A stretch of DNA of 64,000 nucleotides from Dromaius novaehollandiae (GCF_036370855.1 NC_088108.1:10749448-10813447), one strand, 5' to 3'. Positions 50,870 through 60,493 are shown, counted from the stretch's first letter. The notes: generated by a model not told the origin, from the sequence alone. A program made the numbers and translations.

Positions 50870-52983
50870 TCCTTTATTAAAAGGCAGTATTTATTATATA
50901 ATGTACAGTTCATATACTGGAAAACAGAAAAATCTCAATATGACATTATACAAGCTAAATTTGAATTTCGAGTTACTACAAGACCATTCTCCAGTACGCC
51001 AGCAGCAACCTAACAACTTCTGGATGAGAAAAGTTAATGTTTCAGAAAGAAAGAGTAAAGATTGCTTTGTATTAGTGCAAAGCTGCAAAGTGGCAATAAG
51101 CTTCACTGCTAATGCTTCAGCTGCATTCTAGCGCACCCGGTGGGTGTTTGTGCACACCCCGGATAGGGTGGAAGTGAGCAGAAGGAGCCCTGGGAACACG
51201 TTCCTGTAGCTACTGTGAAGGTTAGCTGAATTTTGTCATATTTATGGATAAGTTTTACAAAGGACAAACATAGTACCAAAAACATTCCAAGTCCTATACT
51301 AAACAAAAAGCTTGTAGAAAATGCTTAACTAATGTAACAACCTGGAAAACTCAAAAGAACAGAAAGGCTTAAAGGAAAATAGCTTAAAAGCAGTCATCAG
51401 CATTAGGGAAATTCTATGCATTGCGAAAACCTTGGGGAAAAAATATTTTCTCTACAGATTAACAAGTTTGCTAACAGCAATGCAACAGTCAAATGAATTT
51501 CAGGTTATTATCCTGGGAGATTAAAAAAAATCTCACCATGGTTTTACTACGGAAAGCCCCCATACACAACCAAAACAAACAAACAAACAAGCAAAGTGAT
51601 CAACATGTTGTATCATTCCACAGCATACAGCTTGCTTTTCTTCATAAATATTATTAAGTTTTCCATAATGTGATAACTCTTGTGTTCTGCTTCGTAAAGG
51701 ACATTTGCAGACAGCTACATCTTGTCTTCTCCCTCCCAATTATCTAAAAGTAAGAACTTGCATAGAAGTTCAGGAGCAACTACAATTTTAAATATTCATA
51801 AAAAAAAAAAAAAAGCTATACCATCTCCTTTCCATCATCAAGATTAACTGTAAAAGAGCAGAAAGATGAGCAAGACAGTAGTATGGCAACCCATCCCAAA
51901 TGTTGGAAAAGGAAATTAAAGGTTGAATTTTATGCCATAATCAAAAACTACATTTGAAAATGAAAAAACAAAGTTGACATTTCACATTAAAAAGACACCA
52001 CCTGAGTTTCTAACCAGTTCTATTTTTGCAATGACTTTTAAAACTGGAAATACATTTTTTTTAGAAGACTAATTCCGTCTCATAGGAGACAAAAGTCATC
52101 TAGTGTTTTTGACTCAAACAAGCATACTACTACAAATGCACTATAGGGTCACTACACACATCTACCATGCATTACTGTTTAAACAACCTATCCATCTTAC
52201 ATGATTCTCTGTAACTTGAGACTTTTCCCGCAAATGAATTACAGAAGTCAGAAAGCAACATTTTTTTTAGTTTTGATAGAAAAATACCAACAAACTTCAG
52301 CAGCTGTTCCTTAGCAAGTTTTTCAGACTTCCTCAACTTGTTTTGGCATTTTTCGGTTTCTATAGTTGAAAAGCCTCTGCACAACATACCACTGTAAAGA
52401 GCTGCCTGTTCAGCCACTGCCTTTATTCCACTTCCAACAACAAAAACAAAATTAGACTGTGTATGTATTAGCATATTGATTAGCACAAAACAATGCTCAG
52501 TTGGACTGTATGTTCTGAAAATGGGGAAGCTATCCACAGCAAAGAGAAATCATACCCTTCCCATTTGAGTTGGATAGTAAGTTATGTAGCTTTTGTTACT
52601 AGTAATTTAGTTACTAAAAAACATAATTTTTGCATCATGTCAATACTATTTCCAAAGACCACCAGAAAAACACTAATGGCAAAAATATCTACATGATTTT
52701 TTTTTTTCCCCCTCTGAAATATGCAATTATTTCATTCTAATTTCTGGTGAAGACCTCTTCAGCTCCACCTAGTAGAGGCTGACTAATGTACAACTTTCAC
52801 CAGCATTAGAGAAAATACTGGCACACGTCTGAGATGAGCATAAGTCTTGTTCTAACCAAAATATATTTAAGGCATTAGCCTCATCTTTGTACACATGTAT
52901 ACTACATTGAAGAATGCTTTTAACTCAATTCACAAAAATTCTATTTACAGTCTGTAGGTTTTTGGAGGATGATGATTTTCATT
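50870..52983 (-). other. VMA21: Probable VMA21 3' untranslated region
   Basis: The interval follows the VMA21 stop codon on the coding strand. Reading the minus strand, a first AATAAA lies at 52427-52422, about 560 bases past the stop. A stronger candidate end is a pair of AATAAA hexamers at 50895-50890 and 50878-50873, about 2.1 kb past the stop, preceded within 40 bases by a TGTA element of the kind bound by cleavage factor Im. Human VMA21 also has a 3' UTR of several kilobases. A 121-codon open frame at 52172-52537 inside this region has no recognisable content and is regarded as chance. The true ends need transcript data. Confidence 0.5.
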
Positions 52984-53126
52984 TTAGTCCTGTTTGCCTT
53001 CCCGCCACTGTCGAGTACCTTCATTCCATGCCACATACACAAATAGAGCAAGTACCACATGAACAGTAACTACAGCAACTATGGCAGCATAAAAATAGCT
53101 GTCTCTGTTGGACATTCCTAAGGTAC
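52984..53126 (-). CDS. VMA21: VMA21 coding exon 3
   Basis: Encodes Gly55 to Asp101 and the TAA stop (52986-52984): the loop GMSNRDSY, the second membrane segment and the WNEGTRQWREGKQD tail. The acceptor is TTTTCTCAG. The 143 coding bases equal the human exon 3 coding length. Confidence 0.97.
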
Positions 53127-56100
53127 CTGAGAAAATAAAACAAAGAATAAAGAATATTAGTTATTAGGAACTCTGAAATATCACATCACAATCATTTCAG
53201 ACCAAAGTTGTAGTTACTATTGTATCAAAAGACTAAGCTGAGAAAGATGCATAGGAAAGAATTCACAGTGATAATTACACACCTTGGAACTATTTCTAGA
53301 ATAAAGCAACACTGCAGGTATTCAACATTTAAATACCCTGTTTGTGAAGTTAACAGTTTCCAGTTCTAAATATTCATTTTTTCTTCTATTACCTTTTGGA
53401 ACCAAATAAACCTCAACATTCTCTTTTCATAACTATGATTCTCTTCATAAGGTAGAAAAACAGAGGGGGAAAATGATTATGCAGTGTGCTTGCCATTATA
53501 AAGGATACAATGGTAGAACTACAATTAAACTTAGAGACCCCCTAACTTGCATGCTTAGACCATAACACCATGATTCTTCATCAGTTACTAAAATATTGAG
53601 ACTTCAGACACCAGAAGCATTTCAAAGTATCACTTATTTTCATTCATTAGTTCCAAAAAACTCCAAAAAAACCTAAACCAATCCTATCATTGCTGGCAGT
53701 TCTTGTTAACTGACAAAGCAAAGTTAAGGCTTAGCTTGCCAAATTATGCTATGCCTCAGGTAAAAGAGCCAAAACATTAGAAAGTATCTTGAAAGTTATT
53801 TAGCAAGTTTTCAGCTTCAAACTTCAGAACTACATATAGCAGCACACACCAATGGAGAATCATCTTGAAAGACCTTTGAACTTAGTTATAGACTCATGAA
53901 CTGCTTTTAGCTGCTTGCTTTCTCCCTCTCCCCTCGCTCTTCCTGAAAGAGATGCTTTTTTTCTGCTGTATTAGGAAGTTATTAATGCCTTGCAGAATCA
54001 AGGCTAAAATCTGGTTGTTAGCAGTTTAACAGAACCACTCCATATGAGCAGTTTAAAACAAAACGGAAAAAACAAAAGTAATTTTTGAGGAAAACTCTAC
54101 AAGCAACCACATTCAATGTCTGTAACCAGGCTTATGGCTTAATGTTTTAAAAAAGAAAAAAAATAAACTGGATATATAAAACTGTTCCATCCTGAATACA
54201 GGATTAGTTCAAAACGCCTGCAGGAAATACACTCTAATGATTCTGATAAAGGTCTGCTGAAGGGAGGGTGTTACATACTCTGTAGGTAACACGAATGCTG
54301 CTTCTGTATACAATACAAATCATTCTATAACACACAACAGTGAATATTAGATAGCACACCACAATGCAGGGAAAGATGTATTGACTATTTATATCACTTT
54401 CCAGTTCCAATTACACATTACAGTGCCTTTAGCCTGCAAGAGGAAACAGATTCAAAACAGGAACAAACAAGGAGAAGGACAAAGACACTATTAGAGGCTG
54501 CTTTTCCTCTTTTTTAAATAGTATTGCTAATCAGCAGAAACGGAATTACCTTCAAATATATAAGCCTTTGATGAAAAATACAGCCCAATAGGCAATGTGA
54601 TCATTAAAGCTGTGAAGAACAGAAGTGTTCTTAAAGTTGATGTTAATGAACCCTCATTTCTGAAATAAACAAGAAAAGTTATACATAGAAAGAAGCCACA
54701 ACATATATCCCTGACATCGGACATCAGCTTGTCCTGATCAGGAAAAATAAGCCAAAATAAGACTTTAAGAATTGGGTGCATTTGTCACTTGGAAGCGATG
54801 AAGACTTCAAGTATGCATTTGCTAGGTGGAACTGAAAATGACAATATTCAAAATGATACAACAATTCTGCTAGTTACAGTTCCCTGACAAGATTAATAAT
54901 GGCATTTAGATTTTTCTCTCCGTTATTTGTCAGTAATATAAAACCCATGTTTTTAATGATGTTTATCAGTATGTTATTACATACCTATTAAATATCTAAT
55001 ATTAGAGACACGTGCAAATCACAGTGTATTGCATCAAATATTTCCAAGTTCCCTATTTTTCTTTCTGGAAAAAGAACTGCAAGTCTAGGAAAATGACAAA
55101 CACCACAGGCTAGAATAGAGAGAAAAGTACTCAGAACAACTTAACAGTTTAACTGCTGGAAATGGAGTTCCTTTTTATTGCGTATTGTCCCTCTATTCAA
55201 AATAATTTTTCAGTTTCCACAGAGAAAGTTGGAATAACTGCAGCAATTGTTAGAATATGGGGCCAATACATAAAAACTTTAGTAGATTTTTTTCCCCTTC
55301 ATAGGTGAAAACCTAAAAGATGTTGAACCAGACAGCCACACTGAAAGATTATGTACTTGGTAAGGTACTCCCTGGACTTCACCCACTAGAACAGATTTTA
55401 TTTCTGCACAACACCACATACAGCTTCCATTTGTGTGCTTCTACCAAGTTTTATTCACTCTGCTTGGCTGCCTTCATTATTTTATGCTAAGGTAAACACA
55501 TAAGCCAAGCAATGCCCTTCTGACTTTCAAAGATTACCAGAGTCAGTGACCTGTGTCCTTAAGACTTTGAAACACAAATATCCTCCAAAAGCAATCCAAG
55601 TCAGGATGCAGAATTCTTAAAACCCACAGGCACTTGCACAGTGCTTTTTGCATAAGCAGCCTCAGAATGTTGTAACCATACATATGTGTGCCACAGCACA
55701 CTGCTCGAAATCACATTTCATCCTTCATGTTTCTTTGGAAAGGTAAGTGGAAATTTAAACAAAAACTGATTCTCATCCCCTGAGAGTTACTAAAAGACGC
55801 TGACGTGCATTTGCGCATAGCTTTTACACTAAAGCCAACAGCACTTTTTGCTAATCAGGCTACATTATGTTCTCGCGCGTTTAAGTAGCACAGCAGGTAG
55901 CTTAAAAGAGACGTTCAGAACCTTTTCCTTTACTATGATTTGCTTCAAGCTCTGGCCGGGGGAGGGGGGGCGGGCGGCGGCGGCCCGGCCAGGCGCTGGG
56001 CAGCCCCACCCGCACAGGTAGGACAAGAACGAGACGTCTTCCGGCCAGCTACCGAGGTGACCCCGCGCCCCCCGGCTCCCGCCGCGGCCCAGGCACGCAC

Positions 56101-56294
56101 CGCCTTGGCGCGCCGCGGGGCCCTGCGCCGCGGAACCGCACAGCGCGGGCTGCGGCCGGCGGGCAGCCTGCCCGCGCCGCTGCCCGCGCCGCGCCGCGCC
56201 GCGCCGCTCCCCCAGGCCCCTCGGTCCCCCCCGGCCCCCACCTGAGGTCGAGCGTGGGGGCCGCGTTCAGCGCCGCCTTGTCGTATCGCTCCAT
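52984..56294 (-). CDS. VMA21: VMA21, V-ATPase V0 assembly factor of the ER
   Basis: VMA21 is a small ER membrane chaperone that binds the V0 proteolipid ring during assembly of the vacuolar H+-ATPase and escorts it out of the ER. The coding sequence joins complement 56242-56294, 54550-54659 and 52984-53126 (53 + 110 + 143 = 306 bases, 101 codons plus stop), the same length and exon phases as human VMA21. The start is the ATG at 56294-56292, giving MERYDKAALNA as in the family. Membrane segment 1 covers about residues 29-48 (LLFFTALMIT core), the luminal loop 49-65 contains GMSNRDSY, and segment 2 covers about 66-88. The cytosolic tail ends WREGKQD, the vertebrate counterpart of the yeast di-lysine ER-retrieval signal. 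Residues 12-17 differ most from human; the rest is strongly conserved, including the entire end from GMSNRD except for a few conservative changes. Both introns start GT and end AG. Nothing suggests a pseudogene: introns are retained and the frame is intact. The promoter is a CpG island. Confidence 0.97.
53127..54549 (-). other. VMA21: VMA21 intron 2
   Basis: A 1423-base intron starting GTAATT and ending TTTTCTCAG. The content is AT-rich unique sequence with short A-runs. No RNA gene or repeat is recognised in it. Confidence 0.9.
54550..54659 (-). CDS. VMA21: VMA21 coding exon 2
   Basis: A 110-base exon, identical in length to human exon 2, encoding the rest of Arg18 to the first base of the Gly55 codon. 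It holds the first membrane segment and the start of the luminal loop (SSKAYIFE). The acceptor is TTTATTTCAG, the donor GAAG followed by GTAATT. Confidence 0.97.
54660..56241 (-). other. VMA21: VMA21 intron 1
   Basis: A 1582-base intron starting GTGGGG and ending TTTATTTCAG. Its first 290 bases lie in the CpG island, the rest is AT-rich unique sequence. Nothing else is recognised in it. Confidence 0.9.
56242..56294 (-). CDS. VMA21: VMA21 coding exon 1
   Basis: Encodes residues 1-17 (MERYDKAALNAAPTLDL) plus two bases of Arg18. The donor is CTCAG followed by GTGGGG (GT at 56241-56240). The cut after coding base 53 matches the human exon 1 boundary. The 5' UTR lies upstream within the CpG island. 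Confidence 0.95.
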
Positions 56295-56324
56295 TGCCGC
56301 CGCGACGCTCTCCCGACGCTTCCG

Positions 56325-56334
56325 GTCAGCTGAC
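56325..56334. promoter_or_regulatory. Palindromic E-box GTCAGCTGAC upstream of VMA21
   Basis: A perfect 10-bp palindrome with a CAGCTG core and the same GTCA...TGAC flanks as the CLEAR element, 14 bases from the M-box-like site. The CAGCTG core is favoured by other bHLH proteins, so it could be a weak CLEAR relative, an independent E-box or chance. Confidence 0.4.
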
Positions 56335-56347
56335 TGCCCGCCCGCTC

Positions 56348-56357
56348 GTCATGTGAC
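56348..56357. promoter_or_regulatory. M-box / CLEAR-like site upstream of VMA21
   Basis: GTCATGTGAC differs from the CLEAR palindrome GTCACGTGAC by one base and contains the TCATGTGA core bound by the MiT/TFE factors (MITF, TFEB, TFE3). It lies 54 bases upstream of the VMA21 ATG, near the expected start of transcription. V-ATPase genes are known members of the TFEB network, so the site is plausible, but binding is inferred. Confidence 0.55.
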
Positions 56358-56406
56358 CCCGAGGGGGGGCGGTCCCGGCGTGCGCCGCGGCGCCTCCGCG
56401 GTCTCC

Positions 56407-56613
56407 ATGGCGACGGCGGCGGCGCTGCTGCGGCCTGGCCCCGTTGCCGCGGCCTGGCCCCGCGCGGGCCCCGCGGGCGCGGGGCGGCGGCGTCAGCGCG
56501 CGGCAGCGAAGCACCGCGAGCCTCAGCCAAGCTTGAATTTGCCAAGTTTACCCAAACTTTACAAAGTTTACCCACGTTTTACAAAGGGTTCCCAGAACGC
56601 GGCAGGGTGGTAG
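56407..56613 (+). CDS. Short divergent ORF in the VMA21 promoter region
   Basis: On the strand opposite to VMA21, an ATG at 56407 opens a 68-codon frame ending TAG at 56613. The N-terminal part (MATAAALLRPGPVAAAW) is rich in Ala and Arg and lacks acidic residues, like a mitochondrial presequence. The C-terminal part is partly encoded by a 20-bp tandem repeat. The frame is also open upstream to an ATG at 56254. Two AATAAA signals follow the stop within 40 bases. The Kozak context is only moderate (G at +4, T at -3) and no strong donor was seen. Long open frames are expected in CpG islands, so this may be merely an upstream antisense RNA. Confidence 0.2.
   Translation: MATAAALLRPGPVAAAWPRAGPAGAGRRRQRAAAKHREPQPSLNLPSLPKLYKVYPRFTKGSQNAAGW
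56544..56583 (+). repeat. Two tandem 20-bp units beside the VMA21 CpG island
   Basis: AAGTTTACCCAAACTTTACA (56544-56563) is followed directly by a copy with three changes in the middle (56564-56583), and a further partial AAGGGTTCCCA follows. It is the abrupt AT-rich boundary of the CpG island. The first unit also contains the inverted pair AAGTTT/AAACTT. Confidence 0.85.
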
Positions 56614-56618
56614 TGCAA

Positions 56619-56652
56619 AATAAAAACTGTCAGTGGTCGAGACACCAATAAA
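56619..56652 (+). terminator. Two plus-strand AATAAA polyadenylation signals
   Basis: AATAAA occurs at 56619-56624 and 56647-56652, on the strand diverging from VMA21 and just past the stop of the divergent ORF. Early poly(A) signals are typical of upstream antisense transcripts at mammalian and avian CpG-island promoters and would stop such RNAs within a few hundred bases. Confidence 0.4.
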
Positions 56653-57180
56653 CTCGCCAGTGCCAAATACCGCGAACAGACAAATGCAGCCCTGGGCACG
56701 GCTGGGGGGACCTGCCGAGCGCCTGTGCCGGCCCGTTGGGGCCGGAGGGCTGTGCAGCTGCGGGGCTCCTGCTCTCCTGCAGCAAGGGTGTTGTTGCCTC
56801 CCCGCCCAAGAAATATGAATTTGCACCTCATGTGCTGATCGCTTTAACTGAAACGCCTTCTCCAGGCACAGGTGGAATTTCTGGGCAAAATCAGCGATAG
56901 CGCAGCGCCCACAGTAACAAGTAGGGGCTTTACTCTCAGAGATGGGGGTCTGGAGCTGACCGCCCTGCCCCACAGCCCACCAGAGCGCTGGGCGTTTCAG
57001 GGGCGAGGCGCTGCCCGGGCTGGTGATTCACGCTCCCGTTGAAGCTACTGCTGTCCTTGCCCACGGACGGGCTTGAATCACTTCCCCGCAGCCGACCGGA
57101 GTGTCACAGCCCGGCGGGGCTCGCGGAGGGACCGGTTACTGGTGGCCGGCTCTAGCAGGAAGGCTGCAAGCCGCCAGACA
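56653..57180. other. GC-rich shore beside the VMA21 promoter
   Basis: CpG-containing, GC-rich sequence continues in patches (about 56690-56780 and 56990-57180) before the region turns AT-rich. No recognisable exon was found. It may hold promoter-proximal regulatory DNA. Confidence 0.5.
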
Positions 57181-59500
57181 AAAACAACTCCCATTTGTTT
57201 GTTAAGATCCATCACAGGTAGCCTAATGACCTAAGATATATGAATAACAAAACAAGGAAACATAGAAGTGGGATAGTCTCACATCATATAAACTTACCAT
57301 AAAGATGTATTTCAAGTGTTCAAAGGTAGCAAATCCCTCAAGGCTTACCAGTGCAAATCATTCCTTTTTAATGCAAAAGTACTTCATATTTCATTACACT
57401 GATTCTTTCAGCCACTAGACTAGTAACAGTCATGCTGAATGATTTCCTGCATGTTTAATTGATTTTCTATCATGAGCACTTAAGGGAAACGCAAGACCCT
57501 ATTACAAGATTTTTGTGACCGTGAAAAAATAGTTTTTTGTTCACATTTTTGTTTCAGTTATTCTAAAAGATCTGGAACTCAAAAAGTCTTGTCAGTTTGC
57601 TTCAGCTTTTATGCTTCAAGTATTCTGAAATTTCAGGCAGACCTCAGACCTGCCTTATCTTGTGGATTATAGAGCTAATATAAATTTGCCCTTAAGCAGA
57701 AACTGTGCCACCACACAACTGCTAATTTGGCTGAGATCGAAGGTCCATTTATCCTAAAACATTGTCCTCAGCAATGATCACCAGTGGATGCTTGAAGAAT
57801 ATAAGAAATTGGGCATGTAAAGAGCAATTCCTTCCCTGGGATGTTGTCCCAGCCGCCAGCAATGTGCGCACAGACAGTACTGCCTACTGGTGAAGGGATT
57901 CCTGTTTGTCCCAGCGAATGGCAAATGCAATGAAAATGCGTGTTTGGTCTGGTTGCTCTGGCCACACATCTCCAGTGCTTGGAGCTTTTTTGCTGTCTCC
58001 CCTGCTTCATTCATGCTGCAGCTGGTCTCTGTGACTTGCCTGGCAGTCTGCCTGTAAAAGATTAACAGTAACGTGTTAATGCATCCTCTTGTTTAACTGC
58101 TGAATTCAGTCCATTTGGGCCCTTTTGGAGTAAGGAGATAATTTTGAACTTCAGATTGAGAATGTATCGTGTGAGAATGGAGCACTCTGCAATGTTGTGG
58201 GGGGCTGAGCTGCTGCTTTTCCAGGGGTCTTCATTTCGGAAAAGGTGCAGAGCCGGTGTGAAGGTACCTGCTGAAGCAATACCATCTAGTGGCAGCTGGA
58301 GAAAAGGAATCCCCACAACAGGAGCACTGCTGGAAAGGTGAGCACTGAAAATAGAATATTCAAAAACAAAACCACCAGCTCGTGAATACATATATATATA
58401 TATTTTTTTTTTTTTCCTCAAGGGCATATATGAGGTTATACACACACACACACACACATATTTATAGTCAAGGTTTCTTTCCATAGTAATGTATCAAAAA
58501 AGGAAGCTATAAAACAGAAGATCAGAAAAGGAGCTGGAGCTGGGAAAGGACCATGGTTACAGGTGCCAAGAATATACTCAGATTGCAAGGCCTGATTTTG
58601 CAGAACTGCCAAGTGACCCCAATGGTCTGACTTTCAAAATGAGATTTCCCAGCAACAAACAAGCAGTGCTTTGCATCATCAGCCTTGAAACTGTTAACCA
58701 CTAGCTTAGAATTAGAATTTGTAAATGTTTTTACGTGGTTAGGGCTGAGCCCCAGAGGAGATGGTATAGCTGAGAGAGCAGCTATGAGATGGGGCCTTTA
58801 TTTCAAGTCATGGCTTGACACGGTCGGGGGGGAAGATGTATGTTTGTGACTGGATTCACAGTGCAGAGGAACAATTCCTGTGCAAGAGAGCTGGCATTTG
58901 TGGGGAGAGATAACATCTTTCCTTACACCAACTTACAGAGCTGAACAAACAAACAGACACTTTTAGGGGCTCTCAGTCTCTTTTGCTGAATAATAAGGAC
59001 TTCGGTGCTGGAACATTGCCCATTTTTTCTGATGATGTCAGTTGATCTAGTAAGGATGTTACTTCTTCCTACCAAAGCCTTCCTCTTTCATTTTCTTTAA
59101 GGGATCATGACTCCAGCAACACTACAAATACTCTTATCTATTTGATGAACCTCTACTCTCGAGGAAGAAAGACATTTCAGAAAAAGTAGTCCAAGAGCCC
59201 AACTTATCAGAACAAAGTTCACAGCACATTGCACAGTTCCCCATGAGCACTTGTGGAAGCAGGATCAGAGTAATGTTAATGCTTTGGATTAGTAAAAAAA
59301 TCATGTATGTAGGCTTTGCAGGGGTATATAGCCCTGTACAATCCTGTTGCCATTATTGCAGGTCCCAGAATGAGTTAGAGCAAAGAGCTAAGACACCCCT
59401 ACTAGCTAATGGAGCTTAGAAGTCTCCCCATCTAATTGCTGTTGGGGACCAAAAAAGGATGATGCTGTGTAAGACAGCAGAGAATCTCTAAGGCAGAAAG
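57181..59500. other. Non-coding sequence upstream of VMA21
   Basis: AT-rich unique sequence. The longest frame (58062-58484 minus, 140 codons) includes a translated microsatellite and is regarded as chance. No repeat family other than the microsatellites was recognised. Confidence 0.5.
58388..58458. repeat. Compound microsatellite (AT)n-(T)n ... (CA)9
   Basis: A (TA)n run leads into 13 thymines (58388-58415). After a 25-base spacer, nine CA repeats follow (58441-58458). Two microsatellites this close are likely polymorphic. Confidence 0.9.
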
Positions 59501-59825
59501 TGATGACGTGGTAACTATGATCTGTGGCCAGAATGTGTGCACATGAGTTGCCAACGATCATGGTGTGCCTTCCTGCCTACATGCCAGCAATCACGGTGTG
59601 CCTTCCTGCCCGCCTGCCAGGGATCAGGATGTGCCTTCCTGCCTATCACAAGATGCCGTAACGCAAAAGGAGACACGCAGAAGGAAGAGGGGCTGGGCTT
59701 GGTTGCTATATAACCAGCCATTGTTGTCTCAATAAACGAGATCTCTTGCACCATCCTATCTGAGGGCCGTGTCGTCATATGCCACAAATTGCTACCTCCC
59801 ACTATTACTGCTGTCATTTTGCAAA
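59500..59825 (+). mobile_element. Solo-LTR-like element of an endogenous retrovirus
   Basis: The order of signals on the plus strand is that of a retroviral long terminal repeat. A U3-like part carries three 33-bp tandem repeats (59550-59648), followed by a TATA box (CTATATAA, 59706-59713), an AATAAA at 59731-59736 only 18 bases downstream, and a short U5-like part. CpGs in AATAAACGAG and GCCGTGTCGTC are still present. No primer-binding site and no gag, pol or env reading frames follow, so it would be a solo LTR left by recombination. The terminal TG/CA and the target-site duplication could not be fixed, so the limits are approximate. The 141-codon minus-strand frame across it is a chance frame. 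Confidence 0.6.
59550..59648 (+). repeat. Three 33-bp direct repeats in the LTR U3 region
   Basis: Units at 59550-59582, 59583-59615 and 59616-59648 share the core TGTGCCTTCCTGCC and begin GCCA. Divergence is limited to a few positions per unit. Tandem repeats at this distance before a TATA box are usual for retroviral enhancers. Confidence 0.9.
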
Positions 59826-60142
59826 GAAACCATAGGGCTACTAATGGAGGTGGCTGCCTTTCACATGCATTACGAAATATCCAAGGTGTCCACATGGGAA
59901 GAGTGGGAAAGGCTTCATTCCCACAGCAGCTATAAATCAACCCATACTTACCAATTTACAAGTTAAACTCTAGGTATTGAAATTGAGTGAAAAAGGGATA
60001 AATCCCCTTTTTCTGTAATCAGAATCTTACATGATATGTACATTCCCCAGGAATTAAACCTGTACGTAACATTTCATACCTCTGCCCAGACAGTGCTGAT
60101 CACACACTTAATGCTGTGGATTGGTCTTGCAGGTTTGAGGGG

Positions 60143-60206
60143 GGCTTATATAATAGATATAATTATATAATTATAAAATAATTATATAATAAAACAGAGG
60201 CTTATA
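60143..60206. repeat. AT-rich insertion-like block between 8-bp direct repeats
   Basis: GGCTTATA occurs at 60143-60150 and again at 60199-60206, enclosing 48 bases of almost pure A/T made of TATAATTA-type words. It could be a short insertion with an 8-bp duplication or an AT repeat grown by slippage. Confidence 0.6.
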
Positions 60207-60473
60207 GACTGTATTTTACCTCACAGCATAAGTGCATCCAGAGTACACCTCTGGGCAGTTATGGTGGCCAGCTGAAAATTTGTTCGTTGACTGTAACTTG
60301 ATCATGTGTGCGAAAAAAATTTCACATCTGTGTAATTTCACACTAGATCATTAGATAAAAATTCACAGTATTGTTTAGCTGAGACAGACCACAAACCACT
60401 CTCCACCCTTGCCAAAAGAGCTCTGTCACAAAGAGGAGATTATTTTTCTGGTTAATGCATCTAATTTCCAAGG

Positions 60474-60493
60474 AAAAAAAAAAAAAAAAAAAA
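60474..60493 (+). repeat. Homopolymer of 20 adenines
   Basis: Twenty consecutive A. No retroposon body is recognisable before it. Confidence 0.9.

Larger units (their letters stand above)
55950..56520. promoter_or_regulatory. VMA21: CpG-island promoter of VMA21
   Basis: G+C and CpG density rise abruptly at about 55955 and fall after about 56520, in sharp contrast to the flanks. The island spans the start of intron 1, coding exon 1, the 5' UTR and the upstream region. No TATA box lies upstream of the gene, and GC-box-like words (GGGGGGGCGG near 56364) are present, as usual for a housekeeping promoter. The transcription start cannot be fixed from sequence but should lie at about 56300-56420. 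Confidence 0.85.

Noticed and set aside
52172..52537. 121-codon minus-strand frame downstream of VMA21
   Set aside because: It lies inside the probable VMA21 3' UTR and has no recognisable content.
54527..54781. 84-codon frame starting in intron 1 and reading through VMA21 exon 2
   Set aside because: The upstream ATG part is intronic; the real coding part begins at the acceptor at 54659.
59515..59940. 141-codon minus-strand frame over the LTR region
   Set aside because: Its repetitive Arg/Lys/Ala/His part is the translated 33-bp repeat; it is antisense to the LTR signals.
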